Source: Ampullaceana balthica (taxonomy: Eukaryota; Mollusca; Gastropoda; Lymnaeidae). From it: a stretch of 64,000 nt of DNA. Shown one piece after another: positions 49,701 through 60,100 of this stretch. Where the stretch lies: the NCBI GenBank assembly GCA_944989445.1, contig CALYLW010000209.1:1072870-1136869 (forward strand), in the 5' to 3' direction. The first letter of the stretch is position 1; each line of letters starts with the position of its first letter. A program made the position numbers and the translations under genes. The notes beneath the pieces are model-generated. The model saw only the letters and a list, made by a program, of their open reading frames with translations. It ran no database searches and was not told the origin of the DNA.

Positions 49701-52700
49701 GGTGACACCGACTATAGTGACGCCATGAGCTACAGGACTGGGTGACACCAACTATAGTGATGCCATGAGCTACAGGACTGGGTGACACCAACTATAGTGA
49801 CGTCATGAGCTACAGGACTGGGTGACACCAACTATAGTGACGTCATGAGCTACAGGACTGGGTGACACCAACTATAGTGACGTCATGAGCTACAGGACTG
49901 GGTGACACCAACTATAGTGACGTCATGAGCTACAGGAATGGGTGACACCAACTATAGTGACGTCATGAGCTACAGGAGTGGGTGACACCAACTATAGTGA
50001 CACCATGAGCTACAGGACTGGGTGACATAAACTATAGTGACGTCATGAGCTACATGACTGGGTTACACCAACTATAGTGACGTCATGAGCTACAGGACTG
50101 GGTGACACCAACTATAGTGACACCATGAGCTACAGGACTGGGTGACACCAACTATAGTGACACCATGAGCTACAGGACTGGGTGACACCAACTACGGGGC
50201 CGTCCATAAAGTACGTCACGCTCCGGGGGGGGGTCTAAGAAGTGTGACACTTTGTGACAGGGGGGAGGGGGTATCAGGCCATGTGTGATGTCACACATTT
50301 ATTATATTTAGTATTTTTTAATAATTTATTTATATTTTTTAGTAGAATTTAAATAGCTTTAAAAATAATTTTCAAAATTTTTGTGAAACATTAGAATTTG
50401 TTTTATGTCAAAATAGCATTGAAATGCGTATCTCCCGAATGTGTTGTTCATAAATCTAAATTGGATACAGCAGGACTGATATCGAAGGATCAGGAATGGT
50501 TTGACAATCATGTTCGCACCAGCCAATATTTCACTCACATTGTTATTAAATATCAGGACATGAAATGTTGCGACAAAGCACGAAGCTCATATTTTAACGT
50601 TTTACCTTAAAGATTCTTCCCTCCTCCAATCCCAATCAACTAAACAAATGTTAAGAAAGAGCAGATGCAGATTCTCATAAATTTCCTTCCTTGTTTGTAG
50701 CACAAACTCTCAAATTTGATGAAATTATGCCAAGATCAATACGAGCTTTCAAAGTACAACCATATGATTACCAGCTTATTTGATCGACTTTGCAAAGTAT
50801 GTCACTCATATTTTGCCTCACAAACAATGTTGAAGAAACATACAGGACAACACAGAGCTCGGGCTCAGGAGAATGTACCCACCCAAACTGTTCAAGAATC
50901 AACTCAGATAAAACGCATCCGTCCTTTGAGAATCACTTCTAGAAGTCAAAGAGAACCCATGGCAGTTATTGCCAGAGGAGAAAATGCACATACAGAGGCT
51001 GTTGAGTGGCTAGATGAGGACGAGTTGATCTGTCTGCAATTATCCTTCCAGGAAACGATGATTGTGAAAGATTGATGTCCAGTGAATATTTTTGAATGAC
51101 ATATAATTCATAGGACCATAATAAACAGATTAAATATAGCACAAGAGTTGGTAACATAATTTGTCAATCTAGTCTTTTTTTTTAGTCAAATTATTTTGTT
51201 TCCTTTTTATTATGTAATTTTAAAAATCCGGCTCCGGCAGGATTTCACTTCATAAATCCGGCTGGCCGGTAGATCCCTAATTTATATATATATATTCATA
51301 ATCATAATGGCCCCGGAAAATCCGGAATCCGGTTATTTTAACAAATGTGATTCCGGCTGCAGCCGAATTTCACTTCATAAATCCGCCCACTTCAGCTCCA
51401 GCCGGATTTCAAAATTTTGAATCCGGTACATCCCTACTTTTAAGTGGAAATTTTATATTTTAATACAATTTAATAGTGAAGTGCATGTATTTTAAGTATT
51501 AAATTAAATATTTTAATTAGGTGTTAATTAAACATTTTTTTGGAAAGTGTGACGTACTTTGTCCCGAGATTTGTGACAGGGGGAGGGGGGTCAAAAATTG
51601 CGTGACGTACTTTATGGACGGCTCCTACAGTGATGCCACTCACTAAAGATCTCTTTTCAAATATTTAGCCTCACTTTGGCCCCACAACACGTGTGTTGTT
51701 TTTTTGTTTGTTGCCGTTGATCGGGAGACTCCATCCAATTACAGGTTTGGGGATATCAAGATGATGGTCCAACTGTCACCCAATTCGGCCGTCGCCATCT
51801 ACACAGACATAACCACAGCCAAGGCAGTCGCCACGGTGGGCATAGTTGGCTTCCAGCAATGTCCACTGATCGTCAGCTGGCTGTTCCCCGAGATGTACAA
51901 GGACAGGTCAGTCAGTCAGAGATGGGGAAATGAGGGACAGGATTGATGTTGAACATTTTTGTGCAAACAATTTCAATTTTGGATGTGTATAGGAGGGGCG
52001 GGATATACTTTGTTTTTCTTTCTTGCGATTGGTGTGAGGGGGGAGTGAATTTGTAATTGTTTGGGAACACTAAATCAGGAAAAAAAGGGGGGGGGGAATT
52101 TTTAATATAATTAATAGTAGATATAAATTTCTTTAGTCTGAGAATGACAAACAAAAATCCTAGGCAGTGGTCCGATTTAGCCAGTTCTATGCCAGCACTA
52201 TATGTGGCCGTGATGGTCAGTTCTATGCCAGCACTATAGGTGGCCGTGATGGTCAGTTCTATATGCCAGCACTATATGTGGCCGTGATGGTTAGTTCTAT
52301 GCCAGCATTATGTGGCCGTGATGGTCAGTTCTATATGCTAGCACTGTGGCCGTGATGGTCAGTTCTATTGCCAGCACTATATGTGGCAGCGATGGTCAGT
52401 TCTATATGCCAGCACTATATGTGGCAGCGATGGTCCCTACAGTGCCAGGAGTGTAGCCATGGGCTTCACTGTGTTTAGAATACATCAGACTCCTGACTCC
52501 ATTAAGACCATATCAATAGCATATGTCCTATACCCCGTGGAGAGATAAGATGAGTGGGGGCCTTAGTCTTCAACAAAAAGAAGGAGGATTAAAAAAAAAT
52601 CTACAATTATCAACCTGATAATTGTTGATTTTTAAAAAATAAATAAAATAATACTACATATATATTGTGCCACATGTGGGGGAAGGGGGAGATATAATAC

Positions 52701-53083
52701 CCACAAAACTTGGTCTGACTTGTTTTTACAGAATGCCAAGTCAAAGACTTCACCCAGTCAAAGACTTGGCATTCTGTAAAAACAAGTCAGACCAAGTTTT
52801 GTGGGTATTATATCTCCCCCTTCCCCCACATGTGGCACAATATATATGTAGATATATCAAACAAAATTTCTTTACAACATTCTTCCATACATGTAATGAA
52901 TCATTCAAATACATGATCTCCCTTTTCAGGTTTCAACTGGTTAAAAGCATCGGCAATTTTCATCGTCCCACCACAGAGGAAGTCTTCGCCAATCATTTCC
53001 GTCAACAGCAGAAGATTATAAACACATGTTTCCGACTTCATGCCCCAAACATGTTTTATGACCACACAACTTACAGGCCATAA
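43723..53083 (+). CDS. Unrecognised protein, 8 exons, about 313 aa
   Basis: Exons: 43723-43744 (tentative first exon), 44589-44728, 45405-45456, 46792-46902, 47952-48114, 49393-49530, 51745-51906, 52930-53083 (stop TAA). Every junction is GT/AG and all phases match, which is strong evidence for a real gene. The first exon is weaker: ATG at 43723 (AAAATGG) and donor CTCG/GTTAGA, but its phase fits. I do not recognise the family. Visible: no signal peptide, no clear membrane segment, a NANRCP motif twice (exon 2 INNANRCPTRKG and exon 5 KANANRCPLKKP), a basic RRFK stretch, and a conserved-looking end (FRLHAPNMFYDH). Introns hold minisatellites and MITEs. A poly(A) signal follows at 53314. It is tail to tail with DSCC1. 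Confidence 0.8.
44076..44528. repeat. Solo copy of the 546-bp unit family
   Basis: Starts AAATCCTTTATATTAACTCG and ends ACATAAAGGATTTATAGTC, with TATCAAAATTTCAGATCGAT inside. It lies 60 bp upstream of the 44589 exon and is diverged from the 39303-40895 units. Confidence 0.6.
44806..45063. mobile_element. Inverted-repeat element family B (copy 1)
   Basis: Left end CCGTCCATAAAGTACGTCAC and right end GTGACGTACTTTATGGACGG are exact mirror images. Inside, AGTTTGTGACAGGGGGA occurs on both sides of an AT-rich centre. Other copies: 48376-48649 and 50195-51628 (interrupted). Confidence 0.85.
45590..46560. repeat. 63/64-bp minisatellite, about 14 copies
   Basis: Unit: GTGCCCCCTCTCTATCCAGG then TGTATCAGTTATCCAGCTAC and GAGTGTGTTTACACCACTTA. 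Copies alternate between 64 bp (TTATCCAGC) and 63 bp (TTATCAGC), giving an approximately 127-bp higher order. The flanking copies are degenerate. It lies in the intron 45457-46791 of the unrecognised gene; the long open frames through it are a by-product of the repeat. Confidence 0.95.
47201..47378. mobile_element. hAT-type MITE, 178 bp
   Basis: Same family as 19787-19965 and 63759-63937: ends CAGAGCCGTCTT and AAGACGACCCTG, centre CCCATGGGGCCCCTATGCTC. The flanks show no clean 8-bp repeat. Confidence 0.75.
47556..47936. mobile_element. Inverted-repeat element family A, interrupted
   Basis: Left end GGGCCGTCCACGAATTACGTC and right end TGACGTCATATATGAATGACCC. The segment 47713-47884 is a separate insertion with its own target duplication. 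Confidence 0.65.
47713..47884. mobile_element. hAT-type MITE, 172 bp
   Basis: Ends CAGAAGCGTAAC and, reversed, CAGAAGCGTAGC are flanked by an exact TATTTGAG duplication (47705-47712 and 47885-47892). Interior block GCGCCCTTGGC is mirrored. It is nested in the family A element and lies 67 bp before the 47952 exon. Confidence 0.85.
48170..48970. repeat. Degenerate 26-28-bp minisatellite
   Basis: Units of the type TATGACAATTTACACCGTAG run from about 48185 to 48970, differing by point changes and small indels. The array is split by the family B element at 48376-48649. It lies in the intron 48115-49392. Confidence 0.85.
48376..48649. mobile_element. Inverted-repeat element family B (copy 2)
   Basis: Ends GGGGCCGTCCATAAAGTACG and CGTACTTTATGGACAGCCCC are near-perfect mirror images, with the AGTTTGTGACAGGGGG block inside on both sides. 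It is inserted into a minisatellite. Confidence 0.85.
49640..50194. repeat. 40-bp minisatellite with repeated CRE palindromes
   Basis: Unit: TGACGTCATGAGCTACAGGA then CTGGGTGACACCAACTATAG, about 14 copies. Eight carry the exact palindrome TGACGTCA; the others read GACGCC, GATGCC or GACACC at that spot. It lies in the intron 49531-51744. Confidence 0.95.
50195..51628. mobile_element. Family B element (copy 3) filled by other insertions
   Basis: Left end GGGGCCGTCCATAAAGTACG at 50195 and right end GTGACGTACTTTATGGACGG at about 51602-51622, 1.43 kb apart instead of about 270 bp. The filling includes a broken zinc-finger gene (50407-51075) and a hAT-like right end at about 51220-51436 (repeated AATCCGG motifs, then TACATCCCTAC). 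Confidence 0.65.
50407..51075 (+). pseudogene. Transposon-borne C2H2 finger protein fragment
   Basis: A first open stretch has AGLISKDQEWFDNHVRTSQY and CCDKARSSYFNVLP, ending in a stop near 50608. After a gap and frame change a second stretch has a finger CKVCHSYFASQTMLKKHTGQH. This looks like the tail of a protein family abundant in invertebrate repeats (recalled, not searched). At least two frame breaks show it is not intact. Confidence 0.45.
52170..52440. repeat. About 38-bp minisatellite, about 7 copies
   Basis: Unit of the type GGCCGTGATGGTCAGTTCTA then TATGCCAGCACTATATGT; lengths vary by a few bases and late copies read GGCAGCGATGG. It lies in the intron 51907-52929. Confidence 0.85.
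52654..52851. repeat. Perfect 89-bp inverted repeat with 20-bp loop
   Basis: Arm 52654-52742 is the exact reverse complement of 52763-52851. The arm includes TGCCACATGTGGGGGAAGGG and TTGGTCTGACTTGTTTTTAC. It lies 78 bp upstream of the last exon of the unrecognised gene. There is no coding content. Confidence 0.95.
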
Positions 53084-53313
53084 ATACATGTTGAAACCAG
53101 GCACTGAGACCGAATCAATGGATTCGACATCCAAGTGCAGAGACATAAGAAGTACTGAAAACATAAAATTAATTTCTGACATGTTTTTTGTCTAAAGGAA
53201 AACAATTTCAAGATTATTTCTTAATTTTAGATGTTTTTCTTCTACCAGATATTATGTGCCATGCTTTGGCTTTATACCTTACAGAGGAGCCCCCATTTTC
53301 TATTTTTTTACTG

Positions 53314-53319
53314 AATAAA
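53314..53319 (+). terminator. Candidate poly(A) signal AATAAA
   Basis: About 230 bp after the stop of the unrecognised gene and 0.8 kb before the end of DSCC1. Position fits, but no transcript evidence is available. Confidence 0.4.
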
Positions 53320-54136
53320 TCGAATTTCTTGACCTCTAACAGAAAAATAATCTGAACTTTGTTTTATATATAATTTATAGGGATAGTAAAAGTAAATACA
53401 TGTAATTTTAATTTTCTTTTCTCTATATAATAGTTATCACTATAATTTTAAATTCAAAAATAATTTTAAGCAAATACAAAAATTAAATACACATTTCAAG
53501 TCATTTCTTCTAAGCTGTTTTTGACAGGAGGGAAGTAATATTGTTATGCCAGTGACAACACTTATGCATAAGTAAAAATAAGGGACCTGCCAACTCTTAC
53601 TTAAAATCATTTTCTTCTATGGATCCTGAGTTATATGCCCCCAACTTAAAAATAACTACCACCAACAACCCCCCCCCCTAAAAATAAATAAATTATGATC
53701 CTTATGAAACATTTTTTGTCTCAGCCAAATAACAGGAGTTAAAATTTTTTAGCCACAACTTGAATATATTATTTTTTTATTTCATGGATATTTAGATTTC
53801 TTTTCTCATCCTACAGGCACTGCTATTTAATGGAGTACACTCATTCATTGTCCCTCTTGTCATATTTTCTATTTGCTTGAGCAATGATCCCACCATTTCC
53901 TTTGAATTTATAAATGAAATAAATAGATGAGATTCTGACTTCTAATGGATAACTCCGGAAAGGCATTGAAAAATTGTTTTCACATTTTTAATTTGAAGGA
54001 TAATAATTTGTGCAATTCTTTATAATCATCAAATTCATTATTATTTTACCAAAATAAACAATCATTACATATTGATAAGAGTTTAAATCTCTGTACAAAT
54101 AACAAACATGTCTTATCGAGTCTTATAAAAAATTTA
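53320..54136. other. Convergent intergenic spacer
   Basis: AT-rich space between the 3' ends of the unrecognised gene and DSCC1. No repeat family or gene was recognised. Confidence 0.5.
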
Positions 54137-57100
54137 CTAGCTAGTTTTTCTTGAGCTAAACATTTTTATGCCTTGTTGTAAGGAAGCTCTGGCAAATTTC
54201 GTGAGTAGGGCTCCTACGTCTGTTTTATCATCTGTTAAGTCTCTGAAATTGTAAGTTGACATATTTTTTAAAAATGCTGTAATTAAAAATTGCTCTTGTC
54301 TGAAATAATAATAATATGGTTACAGTTAGTAAGAACTCAGTGACTGATCATAAGAATATCTCAAATTCAAAATAATGGATGGCATGATGAAAGTTGGGCT
54401 TGAACTTGAAACATTTTTTTTGGGGTAGAATGTAAAAGAAAAAAATAAACTTTGACCCCTGGAAATATTTATTTTATTTTAGTATTTTAACTCCATCATC
54501 CCAGAATGATAATATTTCCAATTTTTAAAGAAATAAATGAATAGTCTTATATGAGGACTTACTTTACATATGGTGTAATTTCATCTAAAGACCATTTCTT
54601 TTTCTCTTCAAAGAGAGCTTCAAATCTGGTAATAAACCATCAAATATTTATGCTGTTTAAAAGAGATATCTTTATTTAAAATAATCGTAATCCATGTAAC
54701 ATAAAACATGTGCAAAAGAAACAAAATTATAATGGTTGCCTAAATACTTTATTAATCCTTTATAATCTTAATGAATGTACCCATTAAATTGTCTTTATTT
54801 TATAACATTAATGGCATTTGTAATGTAAGCAATTTAGAAACTTGATTATCTGGACTTTTTGTGACCTATAACAATAAAAAAATAAACTCACAACAATATC
54901 TGAATTGTCACTCTAAGACTTTTATAAAAAGTATAGAGCTTATCAATAATCTCATTGATAAATGATATTTAAAATTGAAGTTAATAAAGAAAAGGATTAA
55001 ATTAAATAGATTTTTAATAAATAAAAAATTGAGGAGAAGAGTGATTTATGATAAAATACCTGTCTGCAATGTCCTCTGGCAAGTCATCCACATTATAAAA
55101 CCAAATGACAGGTGGATTAGATTCTTTATCCATTAATGCCATACCCTTTGGAAAGTCAGATCAGATTATCTTTGTGAAATTTTTGTTAGAAATAAGACGT
55201 GTAGATAAATTTTTTAGATAAATTAACCAGGATAGATCTGAATAAGTAAAGCTACACATATTTACATTTAAAAAAAAATATTCTGAAATACCATTGAGGA
55301 TGATATTTACACCTTCAATTAAGCCTATTACACCAGTGTTTCTCAAACTTTTTAGTCTGGCGGAGCGGCAGAATTTTTTTCATTGCTCCAGGGACGGGTG
55401 CACTATTTTCCCTGTTCTGGGGTGTTATAAATATATTTTTTTGTTCTTTCTTGATAATTTCTGCGGACCGGCGGCGGATGGTCCACGGACCGGCACCGGT
55501 CCGCGGACCACCACTTTGAGAAGCACTGTATTACACCTCCTGGGGTATATATATCCATATATAAGAATCATTCATAGAGTCTCATTGTTCAATATTCAAT
55601 GCCTTCCTTTCCAGTTGCTACCAGAAGAAACACGCTACAGGAAAAAGTCCTTTCTAGTCAAAGATTGGTGATGGTTGGCATATGTTCAGGATCTTTCTAA
55701 AGCTTGTGTCTGTGAAGATCTGTTCTTTCTCTGTGATGCTCATTATTTTTTTTATCCAGGTTTTTGCTAGTCATAGGACTGTTTTGTCATTTGTGTTGAA
55801 GATTCTTACTTTGGTTTTTCAAAAGTTCCTTTTCCATATATTCTTGAAATCTGCCCAAGTAGATGAAGGTGCATATCCTGCATAGGAAATGTGCTATTGA
55901 TTTGTTTGTTTTCTATTCATTATTTTTGGTATTTTCCGGCATTTGTTGTCGGCTAAAGCCTTTTTAAAACAAAGTTTATGAATTTTGTTAACCTAAAAAA
56001 AATTTAACATTAAAATATATACTAAACGCTTAAAATGATAACTCCTACTATATAAATTTGAAAGTGAAGTAAAGAACAAAAACTTTTTGAATATACCTCT
56101 AACTGCGGTATAGATGTTTTCATTCCCTCTGGTACACTTTCCTGCCATGCTCTTAGAAAATCATTGAGGTTGAACTAAAACAAAACATAATGTTAGAGAT
56201 AACTTTGGTTTTTTGAGTTGAGATAACAAAAAAATAATTTTTCAAAACATTATTGGGGATATTTTTGCAGTTTTAATCTACAGAAAACAAACTAAATATA
56301 ATTAGCCCAGGGATATTCATAATTTACCTTTCCTGAATTCCTCAGACAAAGTTCAGCAAAATGTTTACAAATCTTATCCTCGCTTAAAAAGTAAACTTTT
56401 TCTAAAATAAGAGAAAAAAAATATTATTTTGTTAATTTTTTTATAAAGTGCTAAATATCTTAAGACTTAAAGAATATAACTGGCTGTGGTATTGCAAGAA
56501 ATACACAACTATTATAGATGGAAGGGCACTTTTTTTATATCAGACAGATGTGAAGGCAGATTGCCTAAGGATTTTTATACCACCACACAAAACAGGCACA
56601 CAATGACTTGATAACACTACAAACTATAAATTCTTTGGCGTCTCTGGACCCTTACGTCAGTGTATTCAAGATTTCCAAATAGGTAGAGAAAAAAACTGTT
56701 TAATTAATGTATCTAGATCAATTTTAATAATGGTAAACTCAAAAGTTCAACAAGGATCTAACCTAGTTCTTTACGCTTCTTAATTTACATAAATGATTAA
56801 CCCATAAGGAACAAAAAGTTAGGTTATTTGCTTATGGTTGTAAAATCTATAGAACAATTATGTCAGAACCAGATGGCAAAATCTTACAAAAAGATCTAGA
56901 TGAATTATTAAAAATGAAAACTACTTCATTCATGGAAAAAATCTTATCACAACTAAATATGCAAAGTACTTAAAAGCAATGGCAGATCAAAATTTATCAA
57001 GGAATCAACATATTATTATGGAGTAATTAAAAATCCAACAAAACTTATAGAACATAAAACTAAAACCAAATGCTACCTTACAATTGATCAGGCCTATACT

Positions 57101-60100
57101 AGAATAATAGGAAATGCAACCCAACCCAACGGTTATGCACCATAGTCCCGCGAGACGGAAGGATGCAAACGATACTAGAATATGCATCTTCTGTATGGGA
57201 TTCATCAACAAATTTATATAAAAAAAGAACTGTAAGAGTCATTACAGGTGAATATTCACAATCAACAAGAGTTACAACATTAGTTAAATCAATAAACCTT
57301 GAAACACTAGAAGATAAAAGAGCAAAGCAGAAATAAACAATAATGCATTTAATTCTAACTTGGAAATACATAAACAGCAATCTAATACAACACTCAGACA
57401 CAGGGATAAAGCACTTGTCTTGTTCCATATGAAAGATTAAATTAAACACACAAATTCCCTTCTTCCCATTTGGAATGGGGGGCGTGGACTTAGTTGCCTG
57501 AGCAAACCAAGAAAATCAAAACTCTATCAACATTCAAAACTCTAATTAAAAAGCAAGACCATAAATAAATCATGGATAAGCCTGTTCTGCAATAATATTA
57601 ATAATATACAAGGAGCTTCAGTAATATTATACATAAATAAGATACCACCAATAAGGATGCACAAAACTTACAAATAAAACTGAAGCACCATTCTGATAGT
57701 CCAAGTATGTAAAGAAAATAAAACTTTGTATTTTTTTAAAGCATCAAAGAAACAGTGATGCAACACATTTACGCCATAGAAATAAATGTCAGCCAGTCAT
57801 ATTACTTACTTGATTCTCCATTTAATGTTGAGACATTATCTTCTCTGGAATAACATTGGACTAGATGTTCAATAACTTCTCTGTTAAAAGATGTAATATT
57901 ACTTTTTTAAACTGCAAATTCATAAGGTATCAACATAAAATCATATCTTTTAAGATTTCCTTTTTTTCCCAATCAAAATAAATGTATGTCTTTGATTTAT
58001 CTCAATTAAAAATAAATTTATGTCTTTCATTTATCTCAAATAAAATTAAAGAATTTTTTTTTAAATATCCACACACAAAAAAAAGTTTTGGGTTATCTTT
58101 AATGGATATGTCTACAGTATTACTGGTTAATCGAAAATGTCATGACCTTTATAAGAAAGAGCTTAAATTAAGATGTAACTAATGATAAGTTTAGAATGAA
58201 CAGGATAAACAAATTCATGCTGCTTTAAAAATAAATATAATTAAGGGTAAATAAAATGTATAAATTTTAGGCTTTAAAAATTAATCATGTTTATGTTTAG
58301 ACTAGCTGTTAACCAATGTTTAATTCATAATTTAAAAATGCTTAAAACAAAGTTTCATATTGCAATTTGATGAGTATAGTATAAACAGGATATTTATTAA
58401 AGCAGATAATTAAAGTCTAAATATTTGTAGAAAAGTTGAGCTTCACATACCTTGGAAAAAGTTCCCCTAAAACCTCGCAACATTCCTCCAAGTTGACTCC
58501 CTCAGAAAGCCAGTTGCGCTCCTCACACAGTTGTATTATATGATATATCACACTGCCAAAAAATTCAAAATCTAGGAGACGCCACTGTCCTGTACAAAAT
58601 TTCAAGACGGTAAGAAATGTTTGAGGTATAATATATTATTTTTATTAATATTTCACACATTAATTATTATAAAATCAGGTTAAAAGGCAGGATAAAACTA
58701 AAGACTGGCCAAAATGGATTTTTTTTGTTTGTTTTCGAAAGAAAATTACTTTTGGATAAGTTCGAAATCAGAAGCTTTTGGAGACTTTCATCCAAATGGC
58801 AACTTAAACTAAGATCTGTGTAATTACTTCAATTTAAAAATCATTTACCAAATGGTGTCAATATTAACCTTTTTACAAGCTTTTATTTAACTTGATCTGT
58901 CCGTCAGTTTATGTCTAAATATTGTAATCAAGATTTCACCAGCTTTCCAAGTTCTAACTGAGCTGAAATTTTGCATACATATGCATTACTGATGATAATC
59001 CATGAATTATTATTAATCAATCAATAATAATCATTGAATAATTTCAATTAGTTCATTTTATAAAGTTAGTTAATTTTTAACTGACATTGTTTTCGTGTAA
59101 GTATTTTGCCTTCACAAGAGCATTGTGACAAATTGATTTAAACCACACTGCTGAATGCTAGTGGTCTGCTGAAGAGACCTGAGTTTTATTCAGTCGTCTA
59201 CCACAGAGTTTCCATTTTAGGTATTACTTTTTTTATAATCCCAGTTAGCAGGAAAATAATATTTCTTTCCTTTTCATTCTGATACAAAAAAAATGTGTGT
59301 TTAAAATTTAAAAAAAAATTATATTTACTTATTTTTTAATTTAATTAATTTAATTAATTTATTCCTTTTCATTTTTATCTAATTGTTACCTTTTTAGTGA
59401 TGTTTTATTTATATTTTAAAACTATTTTAATCAGTACCTTTAATCTCACATGCATTCATCTTTAGAAGCCCCGCTTTTAGTTCTTTGTCACTTGCTTGTA
59501 TACAACTTTGCAATTCTCTAAAAGTATACTGCAATAAAGTGTGAGGTCCACTATTAGAACATGTAGCCAAAATTATTTATTTTGTATCAGAGAAAAATCA
59601 CATTACCATTAATTAATGGCTAGTGTTCTTTCAATTATGATCCTCCTAAAATGTAAGTTAGTTTCAAAGACATTTTAATAAAGAAAAAAGCAACAACACA
59701 CTAAAAGGTGTCAAGGAAGCAGTAGCAAGGGACATTAAATTTAAAAAAATCAGAGGTCTTATCATGATTACAGATTTAACCTACTAAAATATTTTATTTT
59801 TTTTAAAGATAAAATATTAGCTTGTTTCATTGCAATTTACATCTAAAATAACAGATGATGCAGTTCTTTCCCATGTCAATAATTAATTTTATTTATTTGT
59901 GTAAAACATTTTAAAAAATTAAGTCACTAGTCCTCTTTAAGGATGATTTGTTAAAGTCCTGAATATTTTTCTAAAAGGTATCCAAAAAAGAATTAAAAAA
60001 TCAGACAAATAATAGTTTAATTATACATTTGTAGAACATGTCCCACAATAAACATTTTTACTAGGTATCAGACACATGGGCCACCTAAAAAATAAATTAA

